This document shows positions 39,811-48,792 of a DNA stretch of 64,000 nucleotides, piece after piece. Under the pieces are notes generated by a model. It worked only from the letters and a program-made list of their open reading frames with translations, was not told where the DNA came from and searched no databases. This DNA comes from Planctomycetota bacterium. Its GTDB lineage: Bacteria; Planctomycetota; UBA1135; UBA2386. A program made the position numbers and the translations under genes. The stretch covers positions 3,623,501 through 3,687,500 of the forward strand of contig JADJWQ010000006.1 of assembly GCA_016716265.1 (NCBI GenBank), read 5' to 3'. Numbering within the stretch: the first letter of the stretch is position 1; each line of letters starts with the position of its first letter.

Positions 39811-40335
39811 ATGTCAGGAACCGATCCGCTGGACGGCGCCGCGACGGACCATCACGCCCTCGACCGCTATCGTGAGCTGCGGGCGCTGGCTCGCCGGCTG
39901 CTGTTCACCGAGCGGCCCGACCACACCCTGGCGCCCACCGATCTGGCGCACGAGGTCTGGCTGCGGCTCGCCGGCACGACCCTGCCGGTCGAGCTGCCCA
40001 TCGCCGAGTTCCGGCGCGTCGCCGCCACGGCGATGCGCCATCTGCTGATCGACTACGCCCGCACGCGGGGCCGACACAAGCGGGCCAGCAGCCGCAGGCG
40101 CATCAGCCTCGATGCCCTGGAGCTCGTCTCCTCCGGCAACATCGAGGAGCTGGTGGCCGTCGACGACGCCATCGAGCAGCTGGCGAAGAAGGATGCGGCC
40201 CTGGCCGAGCTGGTGCGCCTGCGGTTCTTCGCCGGCCTGACCGTCAAGGAGACCGCCAGGGTGCTCGGCAGCTCCACTCGCAGCGTCGACCGCGACTGGA
40301 ACCTGGCCAAGGCCCTGCTGCAGCAGCTGCTGTAG
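39811..40335 (+). CDS. ECF-type sigma factor linked to a Ser/Thr kinase
   Basis: Sigma factor of 174 residues from ATG 39811, of the same group as the one at 31541-32074 (PF07638-like). Region 2: LAPTDLAHEVWLRLAG and FRRVAATAMRHLLIDYART. Region 4: AIEQLAKKDAALAELVRLRF then AGLTVKETARVLGSSTRSVD and RDWNLAKALL. It is followed on the same strand by a kinase gene whose long open frame overlaps its stop; the likely kinase start is 107 bases downstream. Sigma/kinase pairs of this kind are widespread in planctomycetes and are thought to link kinase signalling to transcription. Confidence 0.92.
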   Translation: MSGTDPLDGAATDHHALDRYRELRALARRLLFTERPDHTLAPTDLAHEVWLRLAGTTLPVELPIAEFRRVAATAMRHLLIDYARTRGRHKRASSRRRISLDALELVSSGNIEELVAVDDAIEQLAKKDAALAELVRLRFFAGLTVKETARVLGSSTRSVDRDWNLAKALLQQLL

Positions 40336-40442
40336 TGGTGCGGGCCTGTATTCCTGGCGCACCTCGCCGGCGAACGACGCTTATCGTGCAGCACCGCCAC
40401 GGCCCGGTTGCCTGGCCGGCGGACCGCAACGGAGCCTGGCCG

Positions 40443-43400
40443 ATGCCCCCACTGCCGGATTTCATCGACGAGCGCGCGCGAGACCTGTTCGCCGATGCCC
40501 TGCGCCGGGACCAGGCGGAGCGTGCGGGATTCCTCGCGCAAGCATGTGACGGCCAGCCGGACCTGCTGCGCCAGCTGCAGCAGCTGCTGGCGGCGCACGC
40601 GGCGGCAGCCGACCGCCTCGTCGAATCCGGCGACCAGGTCGGCGAGCAGCCTGGCGACCGCATCGGCCGCTACAAGCTCCTGCAGGAGATCGGCGAGGGC
40701 GGCTTCGGCACCGTGTGGATGGCTGAGCAGGCGGAGCCCGTCCTGCGCAAGGTCGCGCTCAAGGTGCTCAAGGCCGGCATGGACACCGCCCAGGTGATCG
40801 GCCGCTTCGAGGCCGAGCGCCAGGCGCTGGCGATGATGGACCACCCCAACATCGCCAAGGTGTTCGACGGCGGCGCGACGCCGCAGGGCCGGCCCTACTT
40901 CGTGATGGAGCTGGTCAAGGGCGTGCCGATCACGAGGTACTGCGACGAGGCCGGACTCGGCATGCGCGAACGGCTCGAGCTGTTCGTGCCGGTCTGCCAG
41001 GCGGTGCAGCACGCGCACCAGAAGGGCGTCATCCACCGCGACCTCAAGCCTGGCAACGTGCTCGTCACGCTGCACGACGGCAAGCCGGTGCCCAAGGTGA
41101 TCGACTTCGGCATCGCCAAGGCGACGCAGGGCCGGCTGACCGACCGCACCGTGTTCACGGGCTTCCAGCAGATGCTTGGCACGCCGGAGTACATGGCGCC
41201 GGAGCAGGCCGAGCTGTCGGGCCTCGACGTCGACACCCGCGCCGACATCTACAGCCTGGGCGTCTTGCTGTACGAGCTGCTCACCGGCACGCGGCCGTTC
41301 GAGCTGAAGACGCTGCTCGAGGCCGGCTACGCCGAGATGGTGCGCACGATCAAGGAGGTCGATCCGCCGAAGCCGAGCACCCGGATCAGCACGCTGGGCG
41401 ACCAGCTGCTCGACGTCGCGCGGCACCGCAAGGTCCACCCGCGTGCGCTCCGCACGCTGATGCGCGGCGACCTCGACTGGATCGTGATGAAGGCGCTCGA
41501 GAAGGAGCGCAGCCGCCGTTACGAGACCGCGACGGCGCTCGGCGACGACGTGCTGCGCCACCTCGCCCACGAGCCGGTGCGCGCGAGCCCGCCGAGCCGG
41601 CTCTACCGCTGGAGGAAGTACGCCCGCCGCCACCGCGTCGGCGTCGCGGCGGGCGCGGCGATCACGCTCTCGATCCTGGCGGGCGGCGTCGCCGCCACCC
41701 TCGGCTACGTCGAAGCGCGCGAGCAGACGTGGCAGGCGCAGCGAGCCAGTTTCGAGGCGCAGCGCCAGGCGGACAAGGCAGAGGACGTCGTCGCGCTTCT
41801 CTCCTCGATTCTCTCCTGCTCCGGTGCCGTCGACGTCAGCCTGAACATCGACGACTTGCGGACTCCCGACTACCCGATGCGCCTCCTGCTGGAGGACGCC
41901 GAGCACACGCTCGGTCTGGAGCAGGTGCGTGACGCAGAGGTGGAGGAAGGAATCCGGTCAGTCCTCGCCGAGTGCTACGTGACGTTCTCGATGGCTGACC
42001 GTGCGGAGCCCCACGTGCAGCGCGCCCTGGCGCTGCGTCGGGCCTTGTACGGCGACTCCAGCCGTCAGGTCGCTGGATTGCTCCTGGTGGACGCGATCCG
42101 TCTCTTGATGCTCGGTCGCGCCGAGGAGGCCGCAGCGGTTGTCGACGCCGCTGAGATCGCATTGCCCCTCGGAGAAGCCGAGGACCCTGACTTCCTGCGC
42201 GGGAGGATCGCCGAACTCCGGCTGCACTGCCTGATGACGACAGGGGGACGGATCGCCGATTGCGAGCGAGCCGCCAGGAGCTTGCTGGCAGAAATCGCAC
42301 AACGCGAAGGCGATCGGTCCCCGTTCGCCGATTGCCTCGATTTCATCGCATATGTGCTGCGGGAAGCTGGCGACGCGACCGGTGCAGAGCAGGTATCGCG
42401 TGAGGTCGTGCGCATTCTCCGGCAGAAGCACGGCGACCGGCACCCGGCCGTCGCGCTGGCACTCGTTCAACTCGCCGAGAAGTTGTCGGAGCAGGACCCC
42501 GCCAGCGCCGAACGACTCTGCCGGGAAGCCTTGGCGATGGCGATCGACCTCAGCGGCGAGGACAGCCGCGTGGTCTGTCGAGCGCGAGAGATGCTCGCGA
42601 AGTGCCTCCTGCGCCGCAGCATACGGGCCACGGGGCTCGGCGAGGTGGAGGCGCTGCTCGACGAGGCGGAGGTCTCCGCCCGCCGGGCCCTTGCCCTCGG
42701 CGAGCACCTGTGGCCTGCAGACCGTGGGCGGATCGAGGGCCTCTGCAACGTGCTCGCCGTCGTGCTCGGCGCTCGCCAGGACATCCAGGGAGCAGAGCCG
42801 CTGCTGCGTCGGAGCCTGGCCATCTCCCAGGGGCCCGGGGGCACTCCCTGGCGCGCCGCCAGGGCCCTCACGAACCTCGGGGCCATGCTGGTCGACCTCG
42901 GCCAGCTCGAAGAGGCCGAGGCGCTGCTGCGCCGGGCAGTGGACCTCCTGCAGCATCTCTGCGGGTCCGAACACGTGCGCGTTGCGGAGTGCTTCTGGTG
43001 GCTGGCGGTCATCCGCGCGAAGCGCGGCGACCCCGCCGAGGCCGAGGCGCTGCACCGGCAGGCGTTGGCCATGCGCCTCGAGCTGCTCGGCGAGGAACAC
43101 CTGGATGTCGTCCTGAGCCTCGAGCGGCTGGCCCCTCTCCTGGACGCTCGCGGGGAACGGACCGAGGCCGAGCAGTGCTTCCGTCAGGCCTTGGCGCTTC
43201 GGACCAGGCTGTTGGGCGAAGGGGCTGCGCATACCGTGGAGGCGCTGTTCGAGCTGGGCAGGTTCCTCCATGACCGCGGCTCCCGTGAGGAAGGGGAGCG
43301 CCTGCTGCGCCGGGCCCTGCCGCTCATCGAGGCGCGCCACGGCGCAGCCAGCTGGCCATTCGCCCACTGCAGTGCCTTCCTGGGAGCCGCCCTCGTCGCG

Positions 43401-44609
43401 CGCGGCGCCTTCGCCGAGGCAGAGCCGCTGCTGCGCCGGGCCCTGGCGATCAAGTTGGCTTCTCCCGAACGCGATCCGGAGGGTTCGGCGGGCTACCTGA
43501 TCGCCCTCGGAAGGGCACTCCTCGGCAGCGGCCAACCGCGGGAGGCCGAACAGGCAGTGCGCGAAGGGCTCGCGATCCTCTGGGGGGCGCTCGGGCCAGA
43601 TCATGTCGCGATTGCGCGCGTGCTGGGGCACCTGGCGGAGATCCGCCGTGGTCAGGGCGACCTCGCCGAGGCCGAGGAGTTGCACCGCCGGGCCCTGGCG
43701 ATGCTCGAGCGGGTTCTCGGTGCGGAGAACGGGGCCGTGGGAGTCCAATTGTGCAACCTCGGCGTGGTGCTGATTGCGCGCGGCGAACTGGCAGAGGCAG
43801 AGGAGAAGTTCCGCGCCGCAGCGGCGCTCCTGGAGGGGATCCTCGGACCGGACCACAGCGAGGTCGCGACGTGTCTGGTGAACCTCGGCAGCGTGCTATG
43901 GAAGCAGGCGAAGCTCGACGAAGCCGAGCCGGTCCTGCGGCAGGGCCTGGCGATGAGCGAGAAGGCGTTCGGCCCCGACAGCGAAGAGGTCGGCAGGGCT
44001 CTGTCCTGGCTCTCCCAGGTGCTGCGTGACCGGGGCGACCTTTCGGGGGCAGAGCAGTCCTACCGGCGGTGCCTCGCCATCCGCGAGCAGACCCAGGGCG
44101 ACGGAGCTCCCGACACCGAGTCGGTCCGCAACTGGCTCGCGGTCGTCCTGCGCCGCCAAGGCAGACCGGCCGAGGCCGAGGCCCTCCATCGCCAGGGCCT
44201 GGCGCTGGCGAGGCAGAAGCACGGCTCGGACTCCGTCGAGGCCGCGAATCAGCTCGCCGGCCTGGCGGCCGACCTCCTGCAGCAGGAGAAGCTGCGCGAC
44301 GCCGAGGAGACGGTCCGCGAGTGCCTGACCATCCGCGCAGTCAAGCTGCCGGGGAAGTGGCAGCACTACAGCGCCATGGCGCTGCTGGGCCGCGCGCTGC
44401 TGGGCCAGGGCAAGGCGGCCGAGGCGGAGCCCCTGCTGGTCGACGCCTGCACCAACATGGAGCCGCCAGAGGCTTCGCGGGAACTGTTGGTCGAAGCGCT
44501 GCGCGCGCTGGTCGAGGCGTGCGAGGGACTCGGCAAGACCGAGGCCGCGGCGAGATGGCGGGAGCGGCTGCGGCAGGTGGAGGAAGCCGCGAAGCCCGGC
44601 ATGCGATGA
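40443..44609 (+). CDS. Membrane Ser/Thr protein kinase with long TPR array
   Basis: PknB-type kinase of 1388 residues. I chose ATG 40443 (GGAG about nine bases upstream, typical helical start PDFIDERARDLFADALRRD) over GTG 40335. Kinase domain: GEGGFGTVW (84-92), Lys107 in VALKV, HRDLKPGN, DFGIAK, GTPEYMAPEQ. A transmembrane helix follows at about 405-427 (AGAAITLSILAGGVAATLGY). The remaining about 950 residues are TPR repeats of the tetratricopeptide/kinesin-light-chain type, spaced about 42 residues (EAEALHRQALAMRLELLG, EAEPLLRRALAIKL, EAEELHRRALAMLERVLG). It probably senses or scaffolds through the TPR region. It forms a unit with the upstream ECF sigma gene. Fragments of related kinases lie on both sides. 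Confidence 0.96.
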   Translation: MPPLPDFIDERARDLFADALRRDQAERAGFLAQACDGQPDLLRQLQQLLAAHAAAADRLVESGDQVGEQPGDRIGRYKLLQEIGEGGFGTVWMAEQAEPVLRKVALKVLKAGMDTAQVIGRFEAERQALAMMDHPNIAKVFDGGATPQGRPYFVMELVKGVPITRYCDEAGLGMRERLELFVPVCQAVQHAHQKGVIHRDLKPGNVLVTLHDGKPVPKVIDFGIAKATQGRLTDRTVFTGFQQMLGTPEYMAPEQAELSGLDVDTRADIYSLGVLLYELLTGTRPFELKTLLEAGYAEMVRTIKEVDPPKPSTRISTLGDQLLDVARHRKVHPRALRTLMRGDLDWIVMKALEKERSRRYETATALGDDVLRHLAHEPVRASPPSRLYRWRKYARRHRVGVAAGAAITLSILAGGVAATLGYVEAREQTWQAQRASFEAQRQADKAEDVVALLSSILSCSGAVDVSLNIDDLRTPDYPMRLLLEDAEHTLGLEQVRDAEVEEGIRSVLAECYVTFSMADRAEPHVQRALALRRALYGDSSRQVAGLLLVDAIRLLMLGRAEEAAAVVDAAEIALPLGEAEDPDFLRGRIAELRLHCLMTTGGRIADCERAARSLLAEIAQREGDRSPFADCLDFIAYVLREAGDATGAEQVSREVVRILRQKHGDRHPAVALALVQLAEKLSEQDPASAERLCREALAMAIDLSGEDSRVVCRAREMLAKCLLRRSIRATGLGEVEALLDEAEVSARRALALGEHLWPADRGRIEGLCNVLAVVLGARQDIQGAEPLLRRSLAISQGPGGTPWRAARALTNLGAMLVDLGQLEEAEALLRRAVDLLQHLCGSEHVRVAECFWWLAVIRAKRGDPAEAEALHRQALAMRLELLGEEHLDVVLSLERLAPLLDARGERTEAEQCFRQALALRTRLLGEGAAHTVEALFELGRFLHDRGSREEGERLLRRALPLIEARHGAASWPFAHCSAFLGAALVARGAFAEAEPLLRRALAIKLASPERDPEGSAGYLIALGRALLGSGQPREAEQAVREGLAILWGALGPDHVAIARVLGHLAEIRRGQGDLAEAEELHRRALAMLERVLGAENGAVGVQLCNLGVVLIARGELAEAEEKFRAAAALLEGILGPDHSEVATCLVNLGSVLWKQAKLDEAEPVLRQGLAMSEKAFGPDSEEVGRALSWLSQVLRDRGDLSGAEQSYRRCLAIREQTQGDGAPDTESVRNWLAVVLRRQGRPAEAEALHRQGLALARQKHGSDSVEAANQLAGLAADLLQQEKLRDAEETVRECLTIRAVKLPGKWQHYSAMALLGRALLGQGKAAEAEPLLVDACTNMEPPEASRELLVEALRALVEACEGLGKTEAAARWRERLRQVEEAAKPGMR

Positions 44610-44659
44610 CGAGGGACACGGATACTGAACTCCGCACGGAGCCGCAGGTGCGGCCGACC

Positions 44660-44790
44660 GGGCCCTCGAGGTCGAGATCCTGCACCAGGTCGGCGCCGGC
44701 GCGGCGCGGCCCCGTCAGGACCACCGACGGAAACGCGCGCGCGGCGCGGACCAGCGTCGTCGCAAGCTCTCAGGGCACCATCCTCATGGC
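44660..44790 (-). pseudogene. Remnant of an AAA ATPase N-terminus
   Basis: One minus-strand frame reads ELATTLVRAAR and, after a one-base shift, FPSVVLTGPRRAGADLVQDL. This is the start of DUF4143-type ATPases (L-x-x-A-L-x-x-F-P-x-V-V-L-T-G-P-R-R-x-G-K-T), but the P-loop Lys-Thr is replaced by Ala-Asp and nothing of the rest follows. A small decayed scrap. Confidence 0.4.
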
Positions 44791-44827
44791 TGAGAAGTCT
44801 GATATTGGATGTTAGAAAATTCACATG

Positions 44828-44951
44828 CCAGGGACGGCTCCTCCGGCGCTCGGCTGGCTCGTCGAGCTCTGCGAGCAGAACGGCAGGACCGAGCAGGCGC
44901 AGGAGTGGCGCCGCGCCGGGCGGAGGCAAATCGCAGCGACGGCGGCGGGCC
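44828..44951 (+). pseudogene. C-terminal scrap of a kinase TPR region
   Basis: The frame from about 44828 reads PALGWLVELCEQNGRTEQAQ and EWRRAGRRQIAATAAG, parallel to the end of the intact kinase upstream (EALRALVEACEGLGKTEAAA). It has no start of its own beyond a chance ATG, and loses coding character after about 44951. It marks the former 3' end of another kinase-TPR gene. Confidence 0.45.
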
Positions 44952-45137
44952 TCAGCGTCCGTGTTCGCGCGCCCGCACCACCACCCGCAGCTGCTGCCCC
45001 GCCACCTCGCCACCCACCAGCACCTCGGCCGGCTCGACCGCCACGTCGTCGGGCTCGACCAGCACGTCGTAGCGGCCCGGCCGGATCGCCGGCAGGCGCG
45101 CCCGGCCCACGGCGTCAGGGCCGACGCCCGGGATCAC
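44952..45137 (-). pseudogene. C-terminal scrap of a carboxypeptidase-regulatory-like domain protein
   Basis: The minus-strand frame ending at 44952 reads GRARLPAIRPGRYDVLVEPD and then AEVLVGGEVAGQQLRVVVRA, the last beta strands of a carboxypeptidase-regulatory-like domain (L-P-x-[IL]-x-P-G-x-Y-x-V). Only about 60 residues remain. It overlaps the 3' end of the HEAT gene (45115) by about 20 bases, so that gene's last codons may be acquired. Confidence 0.5.
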
Positions 45138-46560
45138 CCTGCTCGCGGCGCGCCCACCAGGCCTCCCACAAGCTCGCGTCCGGCCCGAGCCGCTGGCCGG
45201 TGATCTGCTGCAGCGCCCAATGGGCGTCGGCGGACTGACCCCGCTGCTCGCCGCGCAGCAGACCGATCAGGCGCGGAATGGCCTCGGTGGCGCGGAGCCT
45301 GCCCAGCACGAGGCAGGCCTTGCGCCGGATGGCCATGTCGGCCGCGTCGAGCAGCGCCAGCACGGCGGGGATGTCCTCGGCCTGTCCGCATTGCCACAGC
45401 CCGCTCAGTCCGGCCAATGTGAGATCGGTGTCCTGCGGCCACTCCAACATCGCCGTCAGCATCTCGCGCGCGGTGGAGCCGCCGATCCGACCGAGGAGCT
45501 GGCCGACCTCCGCGTGGTGGTCCAGCGCCTCGAGCTGGCAACGGTGCCAGGCCAGCAGATCCTGGTCCGGGTTCGCGGCGCGGATCCGGAGCACCGCTTC
45601 GACCACGGCCGACCGGACCTCCGGCACCCGATCGTCGAGCTTCGCGATCAGGCTCTCGAGCGCAGCCGTGCTGCCGAGCTCGCCGAGCGCGATCACGGCG
45701 GCCACCCGTTCGGAGACGACGCCCTGGTCCTGCAGGGCGACGAGCACGGCGATCGACTCGGCCGACGGATCGATGCGCGCCAGCGCGAGCGCGACGGGCG
45801 CGGCTTCCGCTCGGGCACGGCGCGCGGTCGAACGATCCTCCAGCGACTCGGCGAGCCAGCGGCGCAGCTCCGGCGCGGCCCGGGATCCGAGACCGGCGAG
45901 CTGTCGGGTCAGCTCCGCATCGTCGCGGCGCTCTCGCGCGAGCCACTCCCGGATCCAGCGGTCGACCAGCTCGCCGACCCGGACTCCGGCCGCGGCATCC
46001 GCCGCGAGGGTCTGCAGTAGCGCCATGAGCGACTGCTGGTCGCCGACCCCGGCCCGCCGGTCACTGAGCCACTGCAGGACACGCAGCTCGGGGTGCGCGC
46101 GCGCGAGCTGGACCAGCGCGTCGCGCGCGGCCGCGCGCACCGCCGGGAACGTGTCGTCGAGCGATGCGAGCAACGCGGGCAGCGCATCGTCGTTGCCCCA
46201 CTCGCCCAGCGCCTGGACCGCGACCAGGCGGCGACCGATCTCGTCGGACTCGCGCAGCTGCGCGACCGCCGCCGCAGACTCGGGCTCCGTCGCGATCCGC
46301 GCGAGGGCGGACGCGACACCGCGCAGCGCGAGCAGGTCGAGGCGCGTCCGCACCAGCGACCGCAGCCGGGGCTCGGCAGCGACGCCGAAGCTCGCCAGCG
46401 TTGCCGTCAGCCGCTCCGCGGTGCGGTCGGTCGAGCGCCGCCAGGCAGCGATCGCGCGGTCGACGTCCGGTGGCGCGGCCGGCTCCTGTGCACGCGGTAC
46501 GCCCGCGAGTAGCAATCCGCCGAGCACGAGCAGGGGAACGAGTCGATGTGGAGCCGTCAT
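45115..46560 (-). CDS. Secreted HEAT-repeat protein, last gene of the pseudopilin operon
   Basis: Protein of 481 residues from ATG 46560, which overlaps the stop of the PilX-like gene by one base (TGATG). Residues 1-25 are a signal peptide (LVPLLVLGGLLLAGVPRAQ). The rest is HEAT repeats, about 9-10 (RLVAVQALGEWGNDDALPAL, DTFPAVRAAARDALVQLARA, RVAAVIALGELGSTAALESL, DRVPEVRSAVVEAVLRI, AIRRKACLVLGRLRATEAIP). HEAT arrays bind proteins; here the partner could be the pilin-like products of the operon. The C-terminus (WWARREQGDPGRRP) runs into a region of gene scraps and may not be original. Confidence 0.88.
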   Translation of the reverse strand: MTAPHRLVPLLVLGGLLLAGVPRAQEPAAPPDVDRAIAAWRRSTDRTAERLTATLASFGVAAEPRLRSLVRTRLDLLALRGVASALARIATEPESAAAVAQLRESDEIGRRLVAVQALGEWGNDDALPALLASLDDTFPAVRAAARDALVQLARAHPELRVLQWLSDRRAGVGDQQSLMALLQTLAADAAAGVRVGELVDRWIREWLARERRDDAELTRQLAGLGSRAAPELRRWLAESLEDRSTARRARAEAAPVALALARIDPSAESIAVLVALQDQGVVSERVAAVIALGELGSTAALESLIAKLDDRVPEVRSAVVEAVLRIRAANPDQDLLAWHRCQLEALDHHAEVGQLLGRIGGSTAREMLTAMLEWPQDTDLTLAGLSGLWQCGQAEDIPAVLALLDAADMAIRRKACLVLGRLRATEAIPRLIGLLRGEQRGQSADAHWALQQITGQRLGPDASLWEAWWARREQGDPGRRP

Positions 46561-47738
46561 CACAACGCCTTCGCCTCCTGCGCGAAGCGCACGCGGAAGC
46601 CGCCAGCAGCCGAACCGGCGCCCAGCGACGTGTCGAAGTGGAGCCCGCCGTCGCCGCTCAGGTTGGCCCTGCGCGTGACGAACGAGCCGTACAGGTGGGA
46701 TCCGCCGCTGGAGACGAACTCCGCCTCGGGTGCGTAGACCTGGCCGAAGAAGGCCGCACCGCCGGACAGCGTCAGCTTCTTCAGGCTCGCCGAGAACAGC
46801 GCGAGTCTCGACGGCGCCTCGTCGGGGTTGATGACACCACCGCCGGAAACCGTGAAGTCGCTGGCGCCGTGGTGGATCGTCAGCGTCGCGCCCGAGGACA
46901 GGACGATGGCCGAGCTGCCCGACGCCGTGAACTTGTCGTCGACGTAGAGGGTCACGTCGCCGTTGATCGTCAGGACGTCGCTGCTGCCGAGCGTCAGCGT
47001 GTCGTATCGATAGGTGCCTGTCGAGATCGAGCCCGCGCCCGTCCACGGTCCCGAAGACCCGATCGGCGGCACGTACACGTACGGATCGATGGCCCTCGCC
47101 TCGGCAGCCGGCGCGGTCGCCCCCATGACCTTCTCGGGGTGGAGAACCTGGAAGCCGGGCCCGGGAGTGGCGTCGCCGTAGACGATTCCGCCGCCCGCGG
47201 TGATGTCGCCATTGCTGGTGATATGACCGGTCTCGCCGGCGTGGTCGCCACTCACCTGGCTCGCGTAGGTACCGGCCCCGCTGTGGTAGCTGTCGACGGA
47301 GAAGCCGCCCGACATCGCGATGGAGTCGCGCCCGAACAGCCCCGAGGAGAGCTCGGCATCCGTCGCCACGACGACGCGGAGCCCCTCGCGCGCCGGCCCG
47401 AAGCCACCCACCACCTGGAGCGTGTACTGGGCCGGGCCGGCGAACGGCGGCGTGATCACGACCTGCAGATCTCCGCCGGCGATCGTCGCGGCCACGTTGC
47501 CGATCCCGTCGGTGCCGGTGTCGCTCGACGTGTTCAGCTCGAACAACGCGACGTCGAGCGCCGCCAATGCTCGCTCGTAGGCACGCTCGTGCTCCTGCAG
47601 CGCGCGCGCGGTGCTCTGCCGGAACAGCGACGTCGAGACGAGGGCCGAGCTGAGGCCGGCCAGGACGAGCACGAGGAACAGGGACAGCAGCAACGCGCTG
47701 CCGCGTTCGACCCCGCGTTCCGGCCGCGCCGCGTGCAT
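46560..47738 (-). CDS. PilX-like minor pilin-related protein
   Basis: Protein of 392 residues from ATG 47738, overlapping the upstream stop by one base. It starts with a short basic leader, then SALLLSLFLVLVLAGLSSAL, the hydrophobic helix of PilX/GspK-type pilin-like proteins; there is no Glu at +5, as in GspK and PilX. A helical segment (STARALQEHERAYERALAAL) follows, then a long beta-rich domain with repetitive strands (ITSNGDITAGGGIVYGD, TINGDVTLYVDDKFTASGS, GGSHLYGSFVTRRANLSG) resembling domains found in PilX-type proteins of myxobacteria and planctomycetes. It probably lies at the inner membrane or a pseudopilus tip. It sits between a GspJ-like pseudopilin and a HEAT protein. Confidence 0.8.
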   Translation of the reverse strand: MHAARPERGVERGSALLLSLFLVLVLAGLSSALVSTSLFRQSTARALQEHERAYERALAALDVALFELNTSSDTGTDGIGNVAATIAGGDLQVVITPPFAGPAQYTLQVVGGFGPAREGLRVVVATDAELSSGLFGRDSIAMSGGFSVDSYHSGAGTYASQVSGDHAGETGHITSNGDITAGGGIVYGDATPGPGFQVLHPEKVMGATAPAAEARAIDPYVYVPPIGSSGPWTGAGSISTGTYRYDTLTLGSSDVLTINGDVTLYVDDKFTASGSSAIVLSSGATLTIHHGASDFTVSGGGVINPDEAPSRLALFSASLKKLTLSGGAAFFGQVYAPEAEFVSSGGSHLYGSFVTRRANLSGDGGLHFDTSLGAGSAAGGFRVRFAQEAKAL

Positions 47739-48295
47739 CAGGGGTCCTCCCGGTTGATCAGCGTGGCGAAGGACTGGCCGGCGGTCTCCTGGGCGCCGCC
47801 GGACCGGGTCCGGCCGAACACGGTGAGCTGGATGTCCAATAGCGCTCCGGTGCGCGTGATCGAGAAGCTGTCGGCCAGCACGTTCCGGCACAGGACCCGG
47901 CTCCGACCGTCCTGCGTGCGGACCAGGCAGCCCTCGTCGGCGAGGCCGTTGCCGTTCAGGTCCTCGGCGACCGGCTGGTAGCGGATCGTGATGGTCGATG
48001 ACCAGATGGGACTCTGGCCGTCGTGGCCCCGCGCCACCTCGTAGTCGATGCGCGTCGAGCCGTTCTGGGCGGTGATCAGCAGCGTCCCGGGCCGCGCCCA
48101 GCGCAGCTCGTCGGCGAGCTCGCACGCCGTCTGTTTCGCGGCCTGGTCGACGTGTCCGGCCACCAGGGTCGCGCTGGTCAGGTCGATCGAGGATCCCTCC
48201 AGGCGCGTGAGCAGCATCGCGAGCACGGCGACCACCGCGAGAGCGATCAGCATCTCGACGAAGGTCGTTCCGGACTGCCCTGCGACGTCGCTCAT
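47738..48295 (-). CDS. Pseudopilin (GspJ/PilW-like)
   Basis: Type II secretion or type IV pilus minor pilin of 185 residues from ATG 48295, overlapping the previous gene by four bases (ATGA). The prepilin cleavage site is SG|TTFVEMLIALAVVAVL, with Glu at +5 after the Gly. The hydrophobic helix is followed by a soluble domain (TLVAGHVDQAAKQTACELAD, NVLADSFSITRTGALLDIQL) similar in layout to GspJ/PilW proteins. Processing would need a prepilin peptidase, which is not in this window, nor are the secretion ATPase or secretin. Confidence 0.87.
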   Translation of the reverse strand: MSDVAGQSGTTFVEMLIALAVVAVLAMLLTRLEGSSIDLTSATLVAGHVDQAAKQTACELADELRWARPGTLLITAQNGSTRIDYEVARGHDGQSPIWSSTITIRYQPVAEDLNGNGLADEGCLVRTQDGRSRVLCRNVLADSFSITRTGALLDIQLTVFGRTRSGGAQETAGQSFATLINREDP

Positions 48296-48783
48296 GGCTC
48301 GGTCAGGAAGAAGCTCGAGGTGGCGGTGCCGCCGGTCCAGCGCGCGGTCACCGTGACCGGCACGAGGCTCGCGGTGGCGCTGGCGGCGGTATCGAGGTCG
48401 ACCTCGCCGTCGGCGTCCAGGTCGCGGTAGCGCCAGCCCGCCGGGATCGGCGCGCCGAGGAGCTCGGCGACGAGCTGCGCCGGGAACCGGACCTCCGCCA
48501 CCACGGCGTTGACCGTCAGCGTCGGCGAGGCCTTGAACTCCGCGACCCGCGCGTCGAGGTCGCCGCTGCGCAACAGCGCGTGCACCTCCGCGATCACCCG
48601 GCTGGCGTCAGCGTAGGTCGCCGTCTGCTTCTGCAGCCGTTGGCCGTTGGTCATCGCCGCCAGGAATCCGACCGCCGCGATCGCGGCGACCGCCGTCGCG
48701 ATGATCAGGTCGATCATCGAGAAGCCCCCTTGCCCCGTGAGGGACGCCGGATCTCGCTGCGTGGGCTCGGTGCGGAACGCCAT
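48292..48783 (-). CDS. Pseudopilin (GspI/PilV-like), Asp at +5
   Basis: Minor pilin of 163 residues from ATG 48783. The prepilin site reads GG|FSMIDLIIATAVAAIAAV: Phe at +1 as usual, but Asp instead of Glu at +5. The soluble part is short (LLRSGDLDARVAEFKASPTL, DLDADGEVDLDTAASAT). It starts nine bases after the HAMP gene and overlaps the next pseudopilin gene by four bases, so it is translationally coupled. The conservative Asp may affect assembly, since Glu5 contacts the N-terminus of the neighbouring pilin. Confidence 0.85.
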   Translation of the reverse strand: MAFRTEPTQRDPASLTGQGGFSMIDLIIATAVAAIAAVGFLAAMTNGQRLQKQTATYADASRVIAEVHALLRSGDLDARVAEFKASPTLTVNAVVAEVRFPAQLVAELLGAPIPAGWRYRDLDADGEVDLDTAASATASLVPVTVTARWTGGTATSSFFLTEP

Positions 48784-48792
48784 GCGCCGGCC

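Noticed and set aside
40053..41906. 617-codon minus-strand frame across the sigma/kinase junction
   Set aside because: Antisense shadow of conserved kinase motifs; biased Arg/Val/Leu composition and no domain.
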